Shown piece after piece: positions 1-11,700 of a stretch of DNA of 64,000 nucleotides. The stretch is taken from contig JACDQD010000008.1 of the NCBI GenBank assembly GCA_019843655.1, forward strand, positions 13,426,442-13,490,441, read 5' to 3'. The notes beneath the pieces are model-generated. The model was not told where the DNA came from. It saw only the letters and a program-made list of their open reading frames with translations, and made no database searches. Position numbers and translations under genes: made by a program. Source of the stretch: Lethocerus indicus (lineage: Eukaryota > Arthropoda > Insecta > Hemiptera > Belostomatidae). Within the stretch, counting starts at the first letter, position 1. The number at the start of each line of letters is the position of its first letter.

Positions 1-2267
1 AACAATACAATCGTATTACGGACTGAAGTTTCGGAGGCGAAAAGTCGTTTAAGTGACGGGGGCGTTGCGTTCCTTTGTTGCGATAGAAAGGGCTTTTCTA
101 GACGACGTTTTAGACCGGGCTTGTCGCCGGTTCTATTAGACGGGGGCGGGGGAAGGGGGTGAGGGTTGGGTACACTGACAGCCAGCCGATATGATGCCAA
201 AGCCCACTCGTCCCCAAACCCTCCTCGGAGATAAACCAATCAGGACGCATCAGCACTTTCCGAAAACTTTTACGGGGCACCGAGCCCAAATAGAGGGCTT
301 CAGGGCGACGGCGAGGGCAACTTGGAGTTTATTTTTATTTATTTTTTTTACCTCGGTATCGGTTCATATAACTAGGTAAATACAGACGCTATAGATTATT
401 TCTTTCATCGTCAATAATTTTATCTTTATCTTTTCGCAAAAATTAATTTTATATTCTGTAATACGGCTCGATTCTCAGCGACTGCCGTACCCGTCGCCAA
501 ATGAGAAGGGGAAATTGATTCCTACTAAAGTTGACAATGGTGGGTCCTCAGCGTGAAAACTATGTTCGATAATAATGCAAATTCACTCAGCGTGACATTG
601 ATCAGTTTATTATCTATCATTATTGGATTCATTCCGATAGTTGGATTTAATAATGTTAGTTAAATGAGTTAACAAAAATCGCTTATAATTTTGTGAAAGA
701 AAACAGAAAAACAGTAAAATAGACTAATTATTGTTATTTCTTAACAATTTTGTACAAGTTCCATTGGTCTCAGATAGTAATGGAGGAAACTCTACAGCGC
801 AATCCCAGTCACATTCGTGATCGATATAACTTCTTCGAAAGTAAAATCAATGGCTGTTCACCCAGTTTCGGGGAACAATTCGAGAGTTGCGCCGCGAATT
901 GGCCAGAGAACTTCCTGGAAGCTAAGAATTTTCGGAGAGAGGGGCGGAGAACGGCATGTCTTATGGCATGTGGAGTCACGCCCCCGCACAGCCAGCCAGT
1001 CGTCGGATAACAGTCACGTTCACAACTTCCCGCCCTATTGAACGTTTCCGCTAGCGAAATAACCGTGTTCGACACTACGGCCTACTGCAACAATAGACGA
1101 ATGTGGGCGCCTATATTTACCTTGTATTTCGTAGAACCAATTAATTCGGTAAAGCATGCGGAAAGAGTATAATATTAGGAAACATAACTAAGGGAGTCTT
1201 TAGGTTACCCCTAACTACAACCCGTATAAGAATTAATCAAAATATAAATAATTTAAAAATTAATGAGCCATGCAAATTTTCATGATCCCACACTCATTAT
1301 ATAGGGGCATCTCGCCGTAAGTATTGAGAGAAACCCAAAGAAGTGAATTCTAATGAATATTAAGTTATACAAACTCCTCCAGTGATCAATTCTAATTTTC
1401 AATTCCAGAAATACTCGATCTACCACTTTTTCTAGATTTTATTCATTTCTGTTATCTAAATGCTTTCCCAGGTACGACGAGGTTATCGGATTCATTGAGT
1501 TGGAAGAGAGATGTCAATAATTTTTTCGATGTGAGACACGAGCATTTGATAAACGTGAGAGACCGGAATATAACTGAGTGACTTTACAGAAAAATAAATT
1601 CTTTTATCCGCGCCGTGTTGATATAATTGTGCAGAAAAAAATCTGCGGACAGACCCGCATATTGGCCACGCCTCGTTAATGACGGATGGTGACATCAAAC
1701 TGGCTTTGTTTCAAGCGGTTGACCCGTTTTCCAGTCGTGCACTTCATTATTTTCCCTTTCCAGTACAAAGGAAATGATTTATGTGTGTAAACGCGTTTAT
1801 TCTTCGAATGTCAAATTTTGCATCCATTACGCCGGAGGAAATTATAGTGAGAATAATAATAAGGAACAAATAGAACGGATTTTATTTATGGCGGGGTGAT
1901 ATAATAAAATTATATTATTTTTTCAGTCAATTATTAGGGTACTAGTATGTTAAGGCGTGGGGCAGAGAGGAATATCAGGGCTTGTAACCGGTGTTAGCAG
2001 AGATTGGGAACCAATTAGGTGGTAACAAGGGGGGTCGCGTCCCCTCACAATGTGTAGGGGGAGGACAGATAATTCGGCTTTGATTAGGCCGTTTGATCAG
2101 TCGCCAATTGTTTGCCAACTAATCCAGACCAAACTATGAATTACAGGCCACTATGGCAGAGAGTGTCTTCGCTGTGTCACCATTTCTAACCGGTAACCGG
2201 CTTTAATCGAAGGCCAAATGAGCTATTATTTGTTCAACAGTCCAATAGTATAATATAGACAGTAATT

Positions 2268-2311
2268 ATAGTAAATATAGTATAATTACATAGTAAATAT
2301 AGTATAATATA
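2268..2311. repeat. Tandem repeat, 22-bp unit, two copies
   Basis: The unit begins atagtaaatatagtata and occurs at 2,268-2,289 and 2,290-2,311, identical except in its last three bases. A degenerate partial copy follows. It is a simple AT-rich minisatellite with no evident function. Confidence 0.7.
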
Positions 2312-4132
2312 GATAGTAATTTGAGGAAGGCGTCAACAGGAAAACAAGGAAGGTTTTTCAACAAAAATTAAGGTTCATCAATAATAATATCGGGACAGAT
2401 ATTTTCATTTGTTTTAAGCCAGTACATGTTCAGCAAAATAAGTTTTCTCTTTAAGGTTGGTTATGATGGATGATTGTTGTGTTGTTGACTTTAGTCTACA
2501 TCCCGCCTAGATTTAGTTTCTCTCAAATGGGCGCTTTAAAATTTGCATCGGAACCCAGTGCTAATTGGTAGCCGGTGAAATTCGTGGAGTCCCGGAGCAA
2601 ACTGATTATGTTAAATGTCTAATCCTTTTAAGTCTGTCTCCGAGCTGCGGCCGACTGAGACATCAGCATGTAAATATTTGAGGGCGGCGGGAAGGCCGCG
2701 GCGAGAGGTCGCCGCTTGTTTGCGTATACCCGCCCGGGCAAGTGGATGGCCCCTCCCGACCGGTGGGCTCCGGATATTATTTTCTCCGCATTTTCGTCCC
2801 TCTGTGCCGAAAAGCCGAATGAATTTATAACTAGAGCTTTATCTGAAATCGATCCGAGGAGGCGAAACTAATTACCGGAACGATAATCCTCCTTCGGACG
2901 ATTCACCGCTCGCTGGTCCGATTCATCGACCGTTTCATCAACACCCGCTGTATTATTCAGTACACTGGATTCGCAGACGAGGATATTGGTTCAGCCGGAA
3001 AGCGGCTGTTTCTCCCCCTAGAGCGGGGCTAATCTCGCAGAAGTTCGACTTACGTGAAAACACCCTCATAAGCAATTCACCAAAAGCCCGAATCAATGAA
3101 ATAAAACCAATTAGGATGGCAACCGAGTATCTACTAGGATAACTTATCTAAAGTATGTTAAGGCCTTCAGCTGTCAAGTTACGAGACGTATTTTAAACTG
3201 ACTAAATAGAATGTGTAGACTTATGTTACATACAGAACTGAAGAATCAATATAGATAAATATGTTTAATAAATTTAACCATACATTTATTTATGTAATTT
3301 TACTACAATTATAATTATGTGAAGTTAAAAATAGAAACGCGCAATTCCACCCAGTGTGCTGATCGTATTTTGTTATTTATTGTGAAAACGCTCGCCTCTT
3401 TGGTAATCGTAATTGAATTCTGTTAGGAAAGGCTCCAATTACAGTATTTAATATTAGAGCTCCTTATTGTAAAGCAGAGACTTAGGGTGAAATGGCGTTT
3501 TGGTATCCGACGCCGAAATAGAATGGGTTAGTCCGGTAATGCGAGTCGATCGGTCTTTTAATTGCGCCTGAGCCTAGGCCCCCCGCTCCCTCTACAACTA
3601 ACAGCCCTTTACTCCGAGCGCCGAATTTTACTGATTGAAAGTCAATTCCCCTGATGCTCTCACAAATTCGATTATCGCCCATTAATAGACAGTGTTGTTG
3701 ACTCTAGACAGAGTTCAACATGTTTCCCGAAAACAAAATGTCGTTGCCAGTCAGTCCCGATACTGTTTTGGCAACTAATTTATCTTTATAAGATGTTCGA
3801 ACTTGACGAGAGTGAGAAACAGAAAGACGGACAAATAGTATATTAATGCTCTGTGAATGCCTATACATTTTAACCGATTGTTGCTGAAAAAAGCTAACAC
3901 TCCTTTTTGTCCCATTCACCCTGTGGCTCGGTTTCCAGGCAAACACTGTTGCAATCGAGTTTATAATAAATACTTCTGTATACTGCCATAACTAGAACCG
4001 GAAATATCAAGAAAATAATAAAATGATTAGTATTTGAAATTTAGCTCCCTTTGGTCTCAAGGTAAAAATCGTGGTGTCGTCAAATGCAGAGAGATTGTAG
4101 GCCTCTCGAAAAAATATAATCCAAGCAATATC

Positions 4133-4162
4133 CCTTTATTAAAGGCTCTTCCTTTATTAAAG
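4133..4162. repeat. 12-bp direct repeat with 18-bp period
   Basis: The string cctttattaaag occurs at 4,133-4,144 and again at 4,151-4,162. It is a small local duplication in non-coding DNA. Confidence 0.5.
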
Positions 4163-5798
4163 ACCCTAAAAAATGTTTAAATTTCAATCCTAATTGAAGC
4201 GAGGTTTTCCTACACATAATAACTTCGTTAATCCTTTCATTAAACTTACAGCAACACTTGTTTTTAAGTCGGCTTAAATGCCCCCAATAGCCTTCGACCA
4301 AATCAAATCGCGACTGTCTAATTAAAAATCATTAATTCGTAATTACGCCTCTGAAAGCGCTACTGAAAGAATTGTGTAATTATAAAAGGCATTCAATCAT
4401 AAATACTCCTGTAATTCATTACAGTACTTAACCACAAATTAAGAGTCAATATTGAAGGTCTGACTGAGGAAATAATTTAAATTAAACTGCCCCCTCTTAC
4501 AAATAATTAAATAGCAGTAGTAAATACGAAATCGAATCTGAAAAAGAGATGCAATAATGGAAGAGTTTGTAAATCAACGAATTAAATCGGTTTTACAAAC
4601 CCTAATTTCATACAAAGGGAGAAATATTTTTAATTGCTATATTAGGGCTGCGACGGCTGGCGGGATTATCAAAGTAATGATTGTGTGTAATGATTGAAGT
4701 AATGATGACCACTCTCATTTATTCTACTGTAATATATTAATATTGACTAATATAAATATTAATATAAAATATATAATTAACATGATACTTTTACAAGAGA
4801 CTGCGGTATTAGTAGTATTACCGGAGTTGGACAGCAGTAAAAGACACATTCATATTAAACACTGCAAGCAATTCAAACGAGATATCGAATATTTACATCA
4901 GCAGAATATATAGTTCATGACCGAAAATATATCTATAGGTACTGAGAACTAGTAGCAAAGACAAAGTAGTAGTAGTAGACAAAGTTTATACCAAGGAATA
5001 AACTGTCAACTAGTATATTTCATGCCGCTTAAAAAGTATATAGTCTAACAAAACCTAAATGTCTTATCATGTTTTATTATTAGAAACAGCGTCAAGGTCG
5101 GCTTTTTACTGGGGCGTCTGCTCTTCATCTCTTCACTTTTTCCTTTCGCTCTTGTCTGGCTTTATCTTTCGAATTTTCTTTACCGACTTTGTGTACAGTT
5201 CCTAATTAGCTGGGTTTTTATTCATATATTTGACTCAGGGACCTCTTTTCCATGTAACTAGTCATTTGGCCAGTGTTACAGAAGAATGGCAGATTCAAAA
5301 TTTTAATAATGACGAGAATGTGAGACATCATCCCACGCAGAGAACGAAACACTGGGAGAATTCTACTGGCGAGGAAATCGATACAGGCGGGTGAAGACAT
5401 GAAGTCCCATGAGTTACAATATTTCAAGATATTACGCATAAATTTAACCGGATATAAATACCCAATTTTTCAGCAATGGTTTCTGATAAGAAAAACATGA
5501 ACACTAATTAATCTCTCCTTATTTTTAAGGTCACCCATTCAGTCTCCCTAGAATATAATAAAATATTTTAATAAACACAAAAATTGTAAATATATTCAAA
5601 TCACTTTGCGAACCACTTGTGGTTTAGAGCGCCTTGGTAAGTGTTGTAGTTAGTGCTGACGGGAACACATAACCATCGGCGCAGACGTCCTGTGGGTTCA
5701 CCGGGGTACCGAAATAAAATCCGATTTTCCGATTTTCCCTGGGGTCGGTCAGCTATATGGAGCCGGTCGAGTGGTTCGGTAGCGACTCGCAGTAAACG

Positions 5799-6296
5799 GC
5801 CGCCTCCGAATATGATAAATTCTCCAGGGATGGGAGATTAGCCCGAGCTGGAGACAGACGGAGAGCGATGGGACCGGCAGATTGCCCTTAGGACGCTTCA
5901 CCGGCAAATAGACCCCGGCGAGATAAAACTATCTATTCTATTTTGACTGTAGACACTCTAGGCAGAAGTAAAACACCAATTTTTATCACTCGTGCAATAA
6001 CTTATTTGCATTACAAGACACAGTCGTATGTTTTTCCCGAACAATAAGAAGATGTCGAGGGTTGAATAGTTGTAACGAGTGCAATATACTCTTCCAGGTA
6101 TGCTATAAACAATAATTGCGGCGATTGAGCCGCCTCTAAATATGTTAAATTCATTTGTTGTGGCGGTTTATGGGGCGTCAGTGTTCGGTCGGGCGGGGAG
6201 TTGTTTGGTTCTCGGATGTATGAGATTAGACTGGAGACAGATGGAGACCGATGGGACGGGGAGATTTAGGCGAGGTGTCGCCCAGAAATAGAACTT
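5799..6296. repeat. Diverged direct duplication, three collinear blocks
   Basis: Three blocks recur in the same order. Block 1 (5,799-5,822 and 6,129-6,152) matches gccgcctc..aatatg.taaatt with three differences. Block 2 (about 5,832-5,880 and 6,220-6,266) shares GAGATTAG, ctggagacaga and cgatggga. Block 3 (about 5,903-5,927 and 6,284-6,308) shares aaatagaa-like and agataa motifs. The spacing between blocks 1 and 2 differs (about 35 versus 93 bp), so copy 2 carries an insertion or copy 1 a deletion. It could be an old tandem duplication or a duplicated regulatory element. No coding frame spans it. Confidence 0.55.
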
Positions 6297-6953
6297 TCAT
6301 AAGATAAGCTCAACCGGCCGGACTTAACTCCGACTTACCGGCCAGACCGCTAATCTTTTCCCTTCGAACTTATCTGCACATTTACCGAAACACATCGCAC
6401 TTCTCGCTTGCACGCTTTCACCCAGATTTGCGCACTAAACAGCGTCGCAAGTGTTTTAAAACGAACACTCTTTTCTGCACTATCCAGCAGTCTAATAATT
6501 GTGATGAAATTGCGACAGTTTTGATTCAACTCCTTTAAACTTGAGACGGGGGCCTATCAAATCCTAAATCATATTGTTGATTCTGGAGACAGTTTACTTG
6601 GAATGCAACTAATTCTAACTGTGGAACCCATACACAATTTTTGTTCGCATTTTTAGTATGTATAATTCATTTAATAGATTTAGGTAATTCTAGAGAAAAG
6701 AGATTTAAGAAGAATTACATAAGTTATTTGATATTGTAAAAGGTGTAAGTAAGCACCTTCAAAGTGAGCAGCTATATACACGAAATGGGATTATAGCAGG
6801 AGTGTTAAAATATCAAGCATTTTACAACAGAGTGATATCACCTTCCGTTTCGGTTTTTTTTGCATTTATGACCGTCTATCAACAAGACGATCGTTTGCAT
6901 AAATGCGCCAGCTATACCGGTTTTGGCTGAAGCTCAAAACGGCCGGCACTTAC

Positions 6954-7063
6954 ATGCTAATAGACCATTTGGAAAATGAAAACTCTGGCCGAGACCGGTG
7001 CGTTTGTACGCCCGTCGTTAATAACGGCGGCGGGTGGACGGTGGCTTGGGTGGATGTTGTCAT
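6954..7063 (-). CDS. Weak candidate first coding exon, unknown protein
   Basis: On the minus strand an ATG at 7,063 opens 36 codons plus two bases and ends exactly at a consensus donor (GTAAGTGCC, intron from 6,953 downward). An in-frame stop lies two codons upstream, so the ATG would be the start. The predicted peptide is rich in Thr, Pro and Ser and ends in a PEFSFSKWSIS-like string. I do not recognise it. The segment is more GC-rich than its flanks, which lowers the chance of stops and so weakens the argument. A chance open frame is at least as likely as a real exon. Confidence 0.18.
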
Positions 7064-8655
7064 CACTTAGATGATTAGTTGCAATTTGGACGGAAAAAAT
7101 ATTATTCCAAGTTCCAAGCGGAGCTGCCGCCCAATTAATGCAATTGGTCCGGCCCTAAGTCGCGGGTCCACATATTGTTTTCCTCTGAACATTACAATCC
7201 AATTTTCTCAGCCAATTCAATCCCATTTCGGGAATGTCGTCCCCGCCCTTACTATAAGTGCTAGTATACTCTCTTGGATCTCGCTATTACTACGGATAAT
7301 ATAATATATGGCCTGTTAATGGCCATTTTTTTTTAGCGTCACCTTAATTTGAGAAAGTGGTACTGCAGAGTGCATTGCAGTGGGAGCGACTATTTATTAA
7401 TCTTATTGATTTAAAAATGACAACAATATACGCGGCTGTTAGGCGCATAAAACGGAGTCAATTAAACTTCAGTGCTCCGAGGGGGCTTTTTAATCGCGTC
7501 GTCAGAGCAGAGTGCCCTCATTCATGTATTTCAATATGGTGCTAACAGAGGGCCGACAAAATTAACCCAGAGTAAGGTCCTCCATCCCTAGTACATGAAT
7601 TGTGACATGTTCACAAATAACGGAGTAGATCCGGGATAATGATCTCTTGAATGAACAGTTGGGCTTAGCCTATGGTGTTAATTAGAAGAATGATATTATC
7701 TTAATAATCATAACTACTTTTTGTTACTAATATTTGAGAGCAATAATATCTATCATTTCAATTTAATTAAAATATCTGTCCAGCTAAAAAAAAATACTCT
7801 TTTAAAATTACCAGAACATTGTAGTGATAGTGCTAACAGGGCGTTGAATGGGTATACCGTTAATAATAAACTATATTACGAACTGAATTCTAGTGAAGGT
7901 GGTGAAAAGCCAATCTCGGTCTAGATTAAAGCCAAATAGGTGAGGATAAAAAATGAATTAACTGATTATTAGTGTTTGGTTACGATGCTACCTACGTTGC
8001 CTAAATTACATTTTCCACCATTCGAAGCAGCTTATATTTCCTAAATGGCTCAAACTTCATAATGGTAATAGTCAGATTAACATCAGTTCGGTGAGGACTA
8101 ATTCGTGTATCTTGGCTGGCAATGTCTACTTCAAGCAATTTAATATCGGACGGAAGCTGAATTCTAGTATGAGAGAGGATTGGAGTAGGACACTCCTCGA
8201 CGGTTACTATTATGTAGCGGCCCAATTTATAAAATAAAATGTCGGCAATTTTATTTTAATTTGTTCCCGAGGAATATTTAACGGTGGAATCGAACGACCT
8301 TTGTGGAAACGACTGTTTTCGTTCGTGACTCAAAAGAAAGTCCCCCAGCAAAAACACGTTTTACAGCGGATACAAGTTTTTTTTTATTTGAGAAATTAAC
8401 CCGGTGAATACATAAAGGCGTTGGGGTGGAAAAATGATCTCGGACGGGGAAAACGACGGGCGCCGGCCCGCACTTAATTCCACGAAGGTCTCGCAGGTAC
8501 TTCGCAGTATTCCGAGTTTGGCGCTTGAAAGTAAAACGGGCGTCTAAACTCTAAACAGTCGAAATTGTTTGTACAATTTTATGCAAATGAGGCATGTCCA
8601 GTTGCAGTCGATTTATTATTTCCATACATACGAATAATGTGTTTTTAAATTACAG

Positions 8656-8712
8656 CGTCGCACGTTCTATTCCAGGGCATTCCGCAAATGTAAAATGCTT
8701 TGTTGCAAGAAA
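8656..8712 (+). CDS. Weak candidate internal exon, Cys/Lys-rich
   Basis: A 57-bp segment lies between an acceptor (tttttaaattacag) and a perfect donor (GTAAGTATT). Frame 1 is open for 19 codons and the length keeps phase 0. The peptide contains FYSRAFRKCKMLCCKK, which resembles the basic, palmitoylatable region after the seventh helix of some class A receptors, but no NPxxY motif or neighbouring exon is visible. It may be chance. Confidence 0.15.
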
Positions 8713-11700
8713 GTAAGTATTATTATTTTCTTCCAGATCAAGTATAAAAGAGAGAGTTTAAATCGTGTCTGAATTCTAATGTAAGAACATTAGCTTGTGT
8801 AGGTGAATAGACACCCAAGGCATGTCTGCCTTAATCGAAATCCATTTTCCAATAAGTTCGTGCGCGTTTCCAGATAAACTTTATAAACGAGGTGAAAACA
8901 TTAAATTTCAATCGACAGAATAGCTTCAGAGGTCTGATATTTGAGCTTAATTAACGGCCCAGCCGGAAGGAGAACTAATTTGTGGAGCCGACGGCGGGTT
9001 CCATTAGACCCGGTCGTAATAAGGTACCTCAAATGGGGGCTTTAACGGCATTTCGGGGTGGACCTCCGACATGCCAAATGAATTAATGCATCGCGTTTTA
9101 TGGATGAGTTCAAAATCGCCATTGAGTAGTGAGCCCTTTCAGCGCTGTATTGTTGCTTACATTTGCCACTGGAGCATTTGTGTACATAAGAAAATGGGAT
9201 TTATTACGGCGTAAAATGACTCAACTAGAGTAAATGAATTAACGCCGAGGAACTGGACTTCTGATCGTTTCATGTAGACAGTATGAATGCTATTACCGTA
9301 TGATCATTTTTATTATATTTCTTGTTCAATAAGAGGTTTACTGTAGAAACAAAAACACCTTCCTAGTAGCGGTCAAAATATCTCGGTTATTTATTGGGAG
9401 TTGAAATGTGAAGTAGCATTAATAAAAGGTGGCCGGAGGTTGGACGCCTACTATTTGAATTTCAAATATTGTTTGTCCCGGACTAAAACCCCATTATACG
9501 AAGTTAATGGATTTTCCAGGATATCGTTTTTATTAAGGAAACGGGGAGGCTCGAATGGGACTCGGAGTGGCCTCAACTCGAGTTGGGTCCGATATTTCGG
9601 GAATGGCCCGATTATAGTTTGCGATTTGAAAACGTCCCGCGGTTTGCATAATTTTGCCCAGTTTAAACTAAATTTGCATGCACGCCATCGAAATAAACTC
9701 AGTCATAAATCACTCGACATTTAAAGCCTTTATCAATCTACAGTAAAACTGAAATATCACTGTACGCATTAAAACATGGGCCAATCATATTGAACGTAAA
9801 ACCGGTAAACGTGGTTAAACTGGTAAAACTGAAAATAACTTGTGTTCTTAAATTTCCATAAATACATTGTGCAGAAATGTAACCCTTTAATAATAAATTA
9901 AAAATTATTCGATCCCAAAAGAAAGTGATTCAATAAAGAGTTGAGAGTATCCTCTTGTCTCATTTTATATGATTTTAGCTTCACTGCAGCAATAAACTCT
10001 AAGGCATCCATTTCATGTCGACCTTAATCTTCTGCCGGTCTGGTCTGAGGGAAATAATTAATGATCACGACGATCAAACTCGTGTCCAACAAATTAAAGG
10101 GAGGTGTAAATTTTGACCTATCATTAAGCTCCTGTCCTGTACCGGATAATCCGGTCCGCTAATGTTCCGAACACCGAACTGGCCATTGGCTTTACTAGAC
10201 GTCGCATAACGTCAAATCCGGTCTTGGATTAGACCGAATCGGAAACATGAAAGTGCAATGCCGGAATTTTGAAATATTTAACGTAACCTTTTTTTCCCAT
10301 TTGATTATGTATAACAATTGAACTTGATATAAATGATCCCTTTACCGCAGGATTCGTATTTTTTCTATTTTTTCGACACGAAAACCTCTGAATCAAAATT
10401 AGGCACCTTTTAAAGTTCTCACGATGAATTCAACATTTGTGTGAACGTCGGATTCCTCCTTATAACTAAATGCGGATGATTACGGCGCGGTATGATATTA
10501 CACCGCACAACTCAACTGTCTTGTTGGTTTGCCGCTCGCCCTTTCCCTTCTCCACTACATCCTTAAACAACGATACTGAATATGAATTGAGAACGTTTAT
10601 CTTTATACCTACTACTGACAAATATGTCCCGCATAAAGTCTTTAAAAACACTAGTCAATTGTATAGCACAATACAAGTGGATCTATTTCCCTTGTATTAA
10701 TAATTAGGAACAAAATATTTAGAATTTCCATCTTTGAAACTGTACTATTGACATTATTGTCGAATAAATCTGCGTGTGACAGTAGGAAATATGATTGTTC
10801 ATCGGTCTATATAATTTAACAACTATCCTCATTTAAATGGGAAACTAGTTTTGGAACGCTAATCCGTGTTCTGGAATTAAAACTTGTTTCTAACTAGAAA
10901 ATTTACATCTCAATTGCCCTTCAGATTCAAAGAGCTCATATTTTGTATTTTGCTTATATTCACATCAGATTGTTTGCCGCAATCAAATATATTACAGATT
11001 TGCCAACTGTTGCAATTGTATGTAGTTACTTTTCATTATGCTAATATATGGGACAATATATTCCCATATCTCTATGTCCAGGACGGTCCCAAACAACTGG
11101 ATTGTGAATCAACTGAGTACGAATCTCGAGCGAATTTTTTGCGAATCTAATTAAGTTGAAGCCGACGACCAGGTTTTTTTTAACGCAGACTTAAGGCGCG
11201 GCTTGAAAAGGGCGGAGGGAAAAATATAATTCCTTCGGCGAAATAAAAACCGAGCTGCGGCGGAAAGTGGACGACGGCCCCCCCCGTTAATAAAAGTCGG
11301 CCGGCGGAAGGCGGAAGGAGGGCCGACTGCCGAGTCAGGCGAACCTGGCCTGCCCCCGGATTTATTGAGAAATTAGCTGAGTAGACCACCCGTCTCGAGT
11401 GTCCCTCCCTACTCCATCTCTTTCCACGCTCCTTTTTTTCCCCTTTCAACCCGCCGCCTTTTCATAATCCCGCCCCATAATGAACCAATTAATTTGATGC
11501 TGAACAGGCGTGTGCGAAAATAGCCGGATGTTCGCCCGAAAGTGGGGGTTCACGCCTCATCCTATTGTGTCGGCGCTCAGCGTTACTGTAATGTAGCTGG
11601 CCGAAAATATAGTTCAACTACTTGGCGGACGAAGTAAGGCAATACATTATCAAATTTATGAAGTCAGTGGAATTTATTTATTATTTATTCAGTTTGTTTC

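Larger units (their letters stand above)
1..5640. other. Non-coding stretch, no gene seen
   Basis: AT-rich DNA with scattered GC-rich patches (for example 2,640-2,790). I find no reading frame with coding character and no convincing pair of splice sites. Short open frames occur on both strands but look like chance. The only structures I can point to are a two-copy 22-bp tandem repeat near 2,268 and a 12-bp direct repeat near 4,133. Confidence 0.6.
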
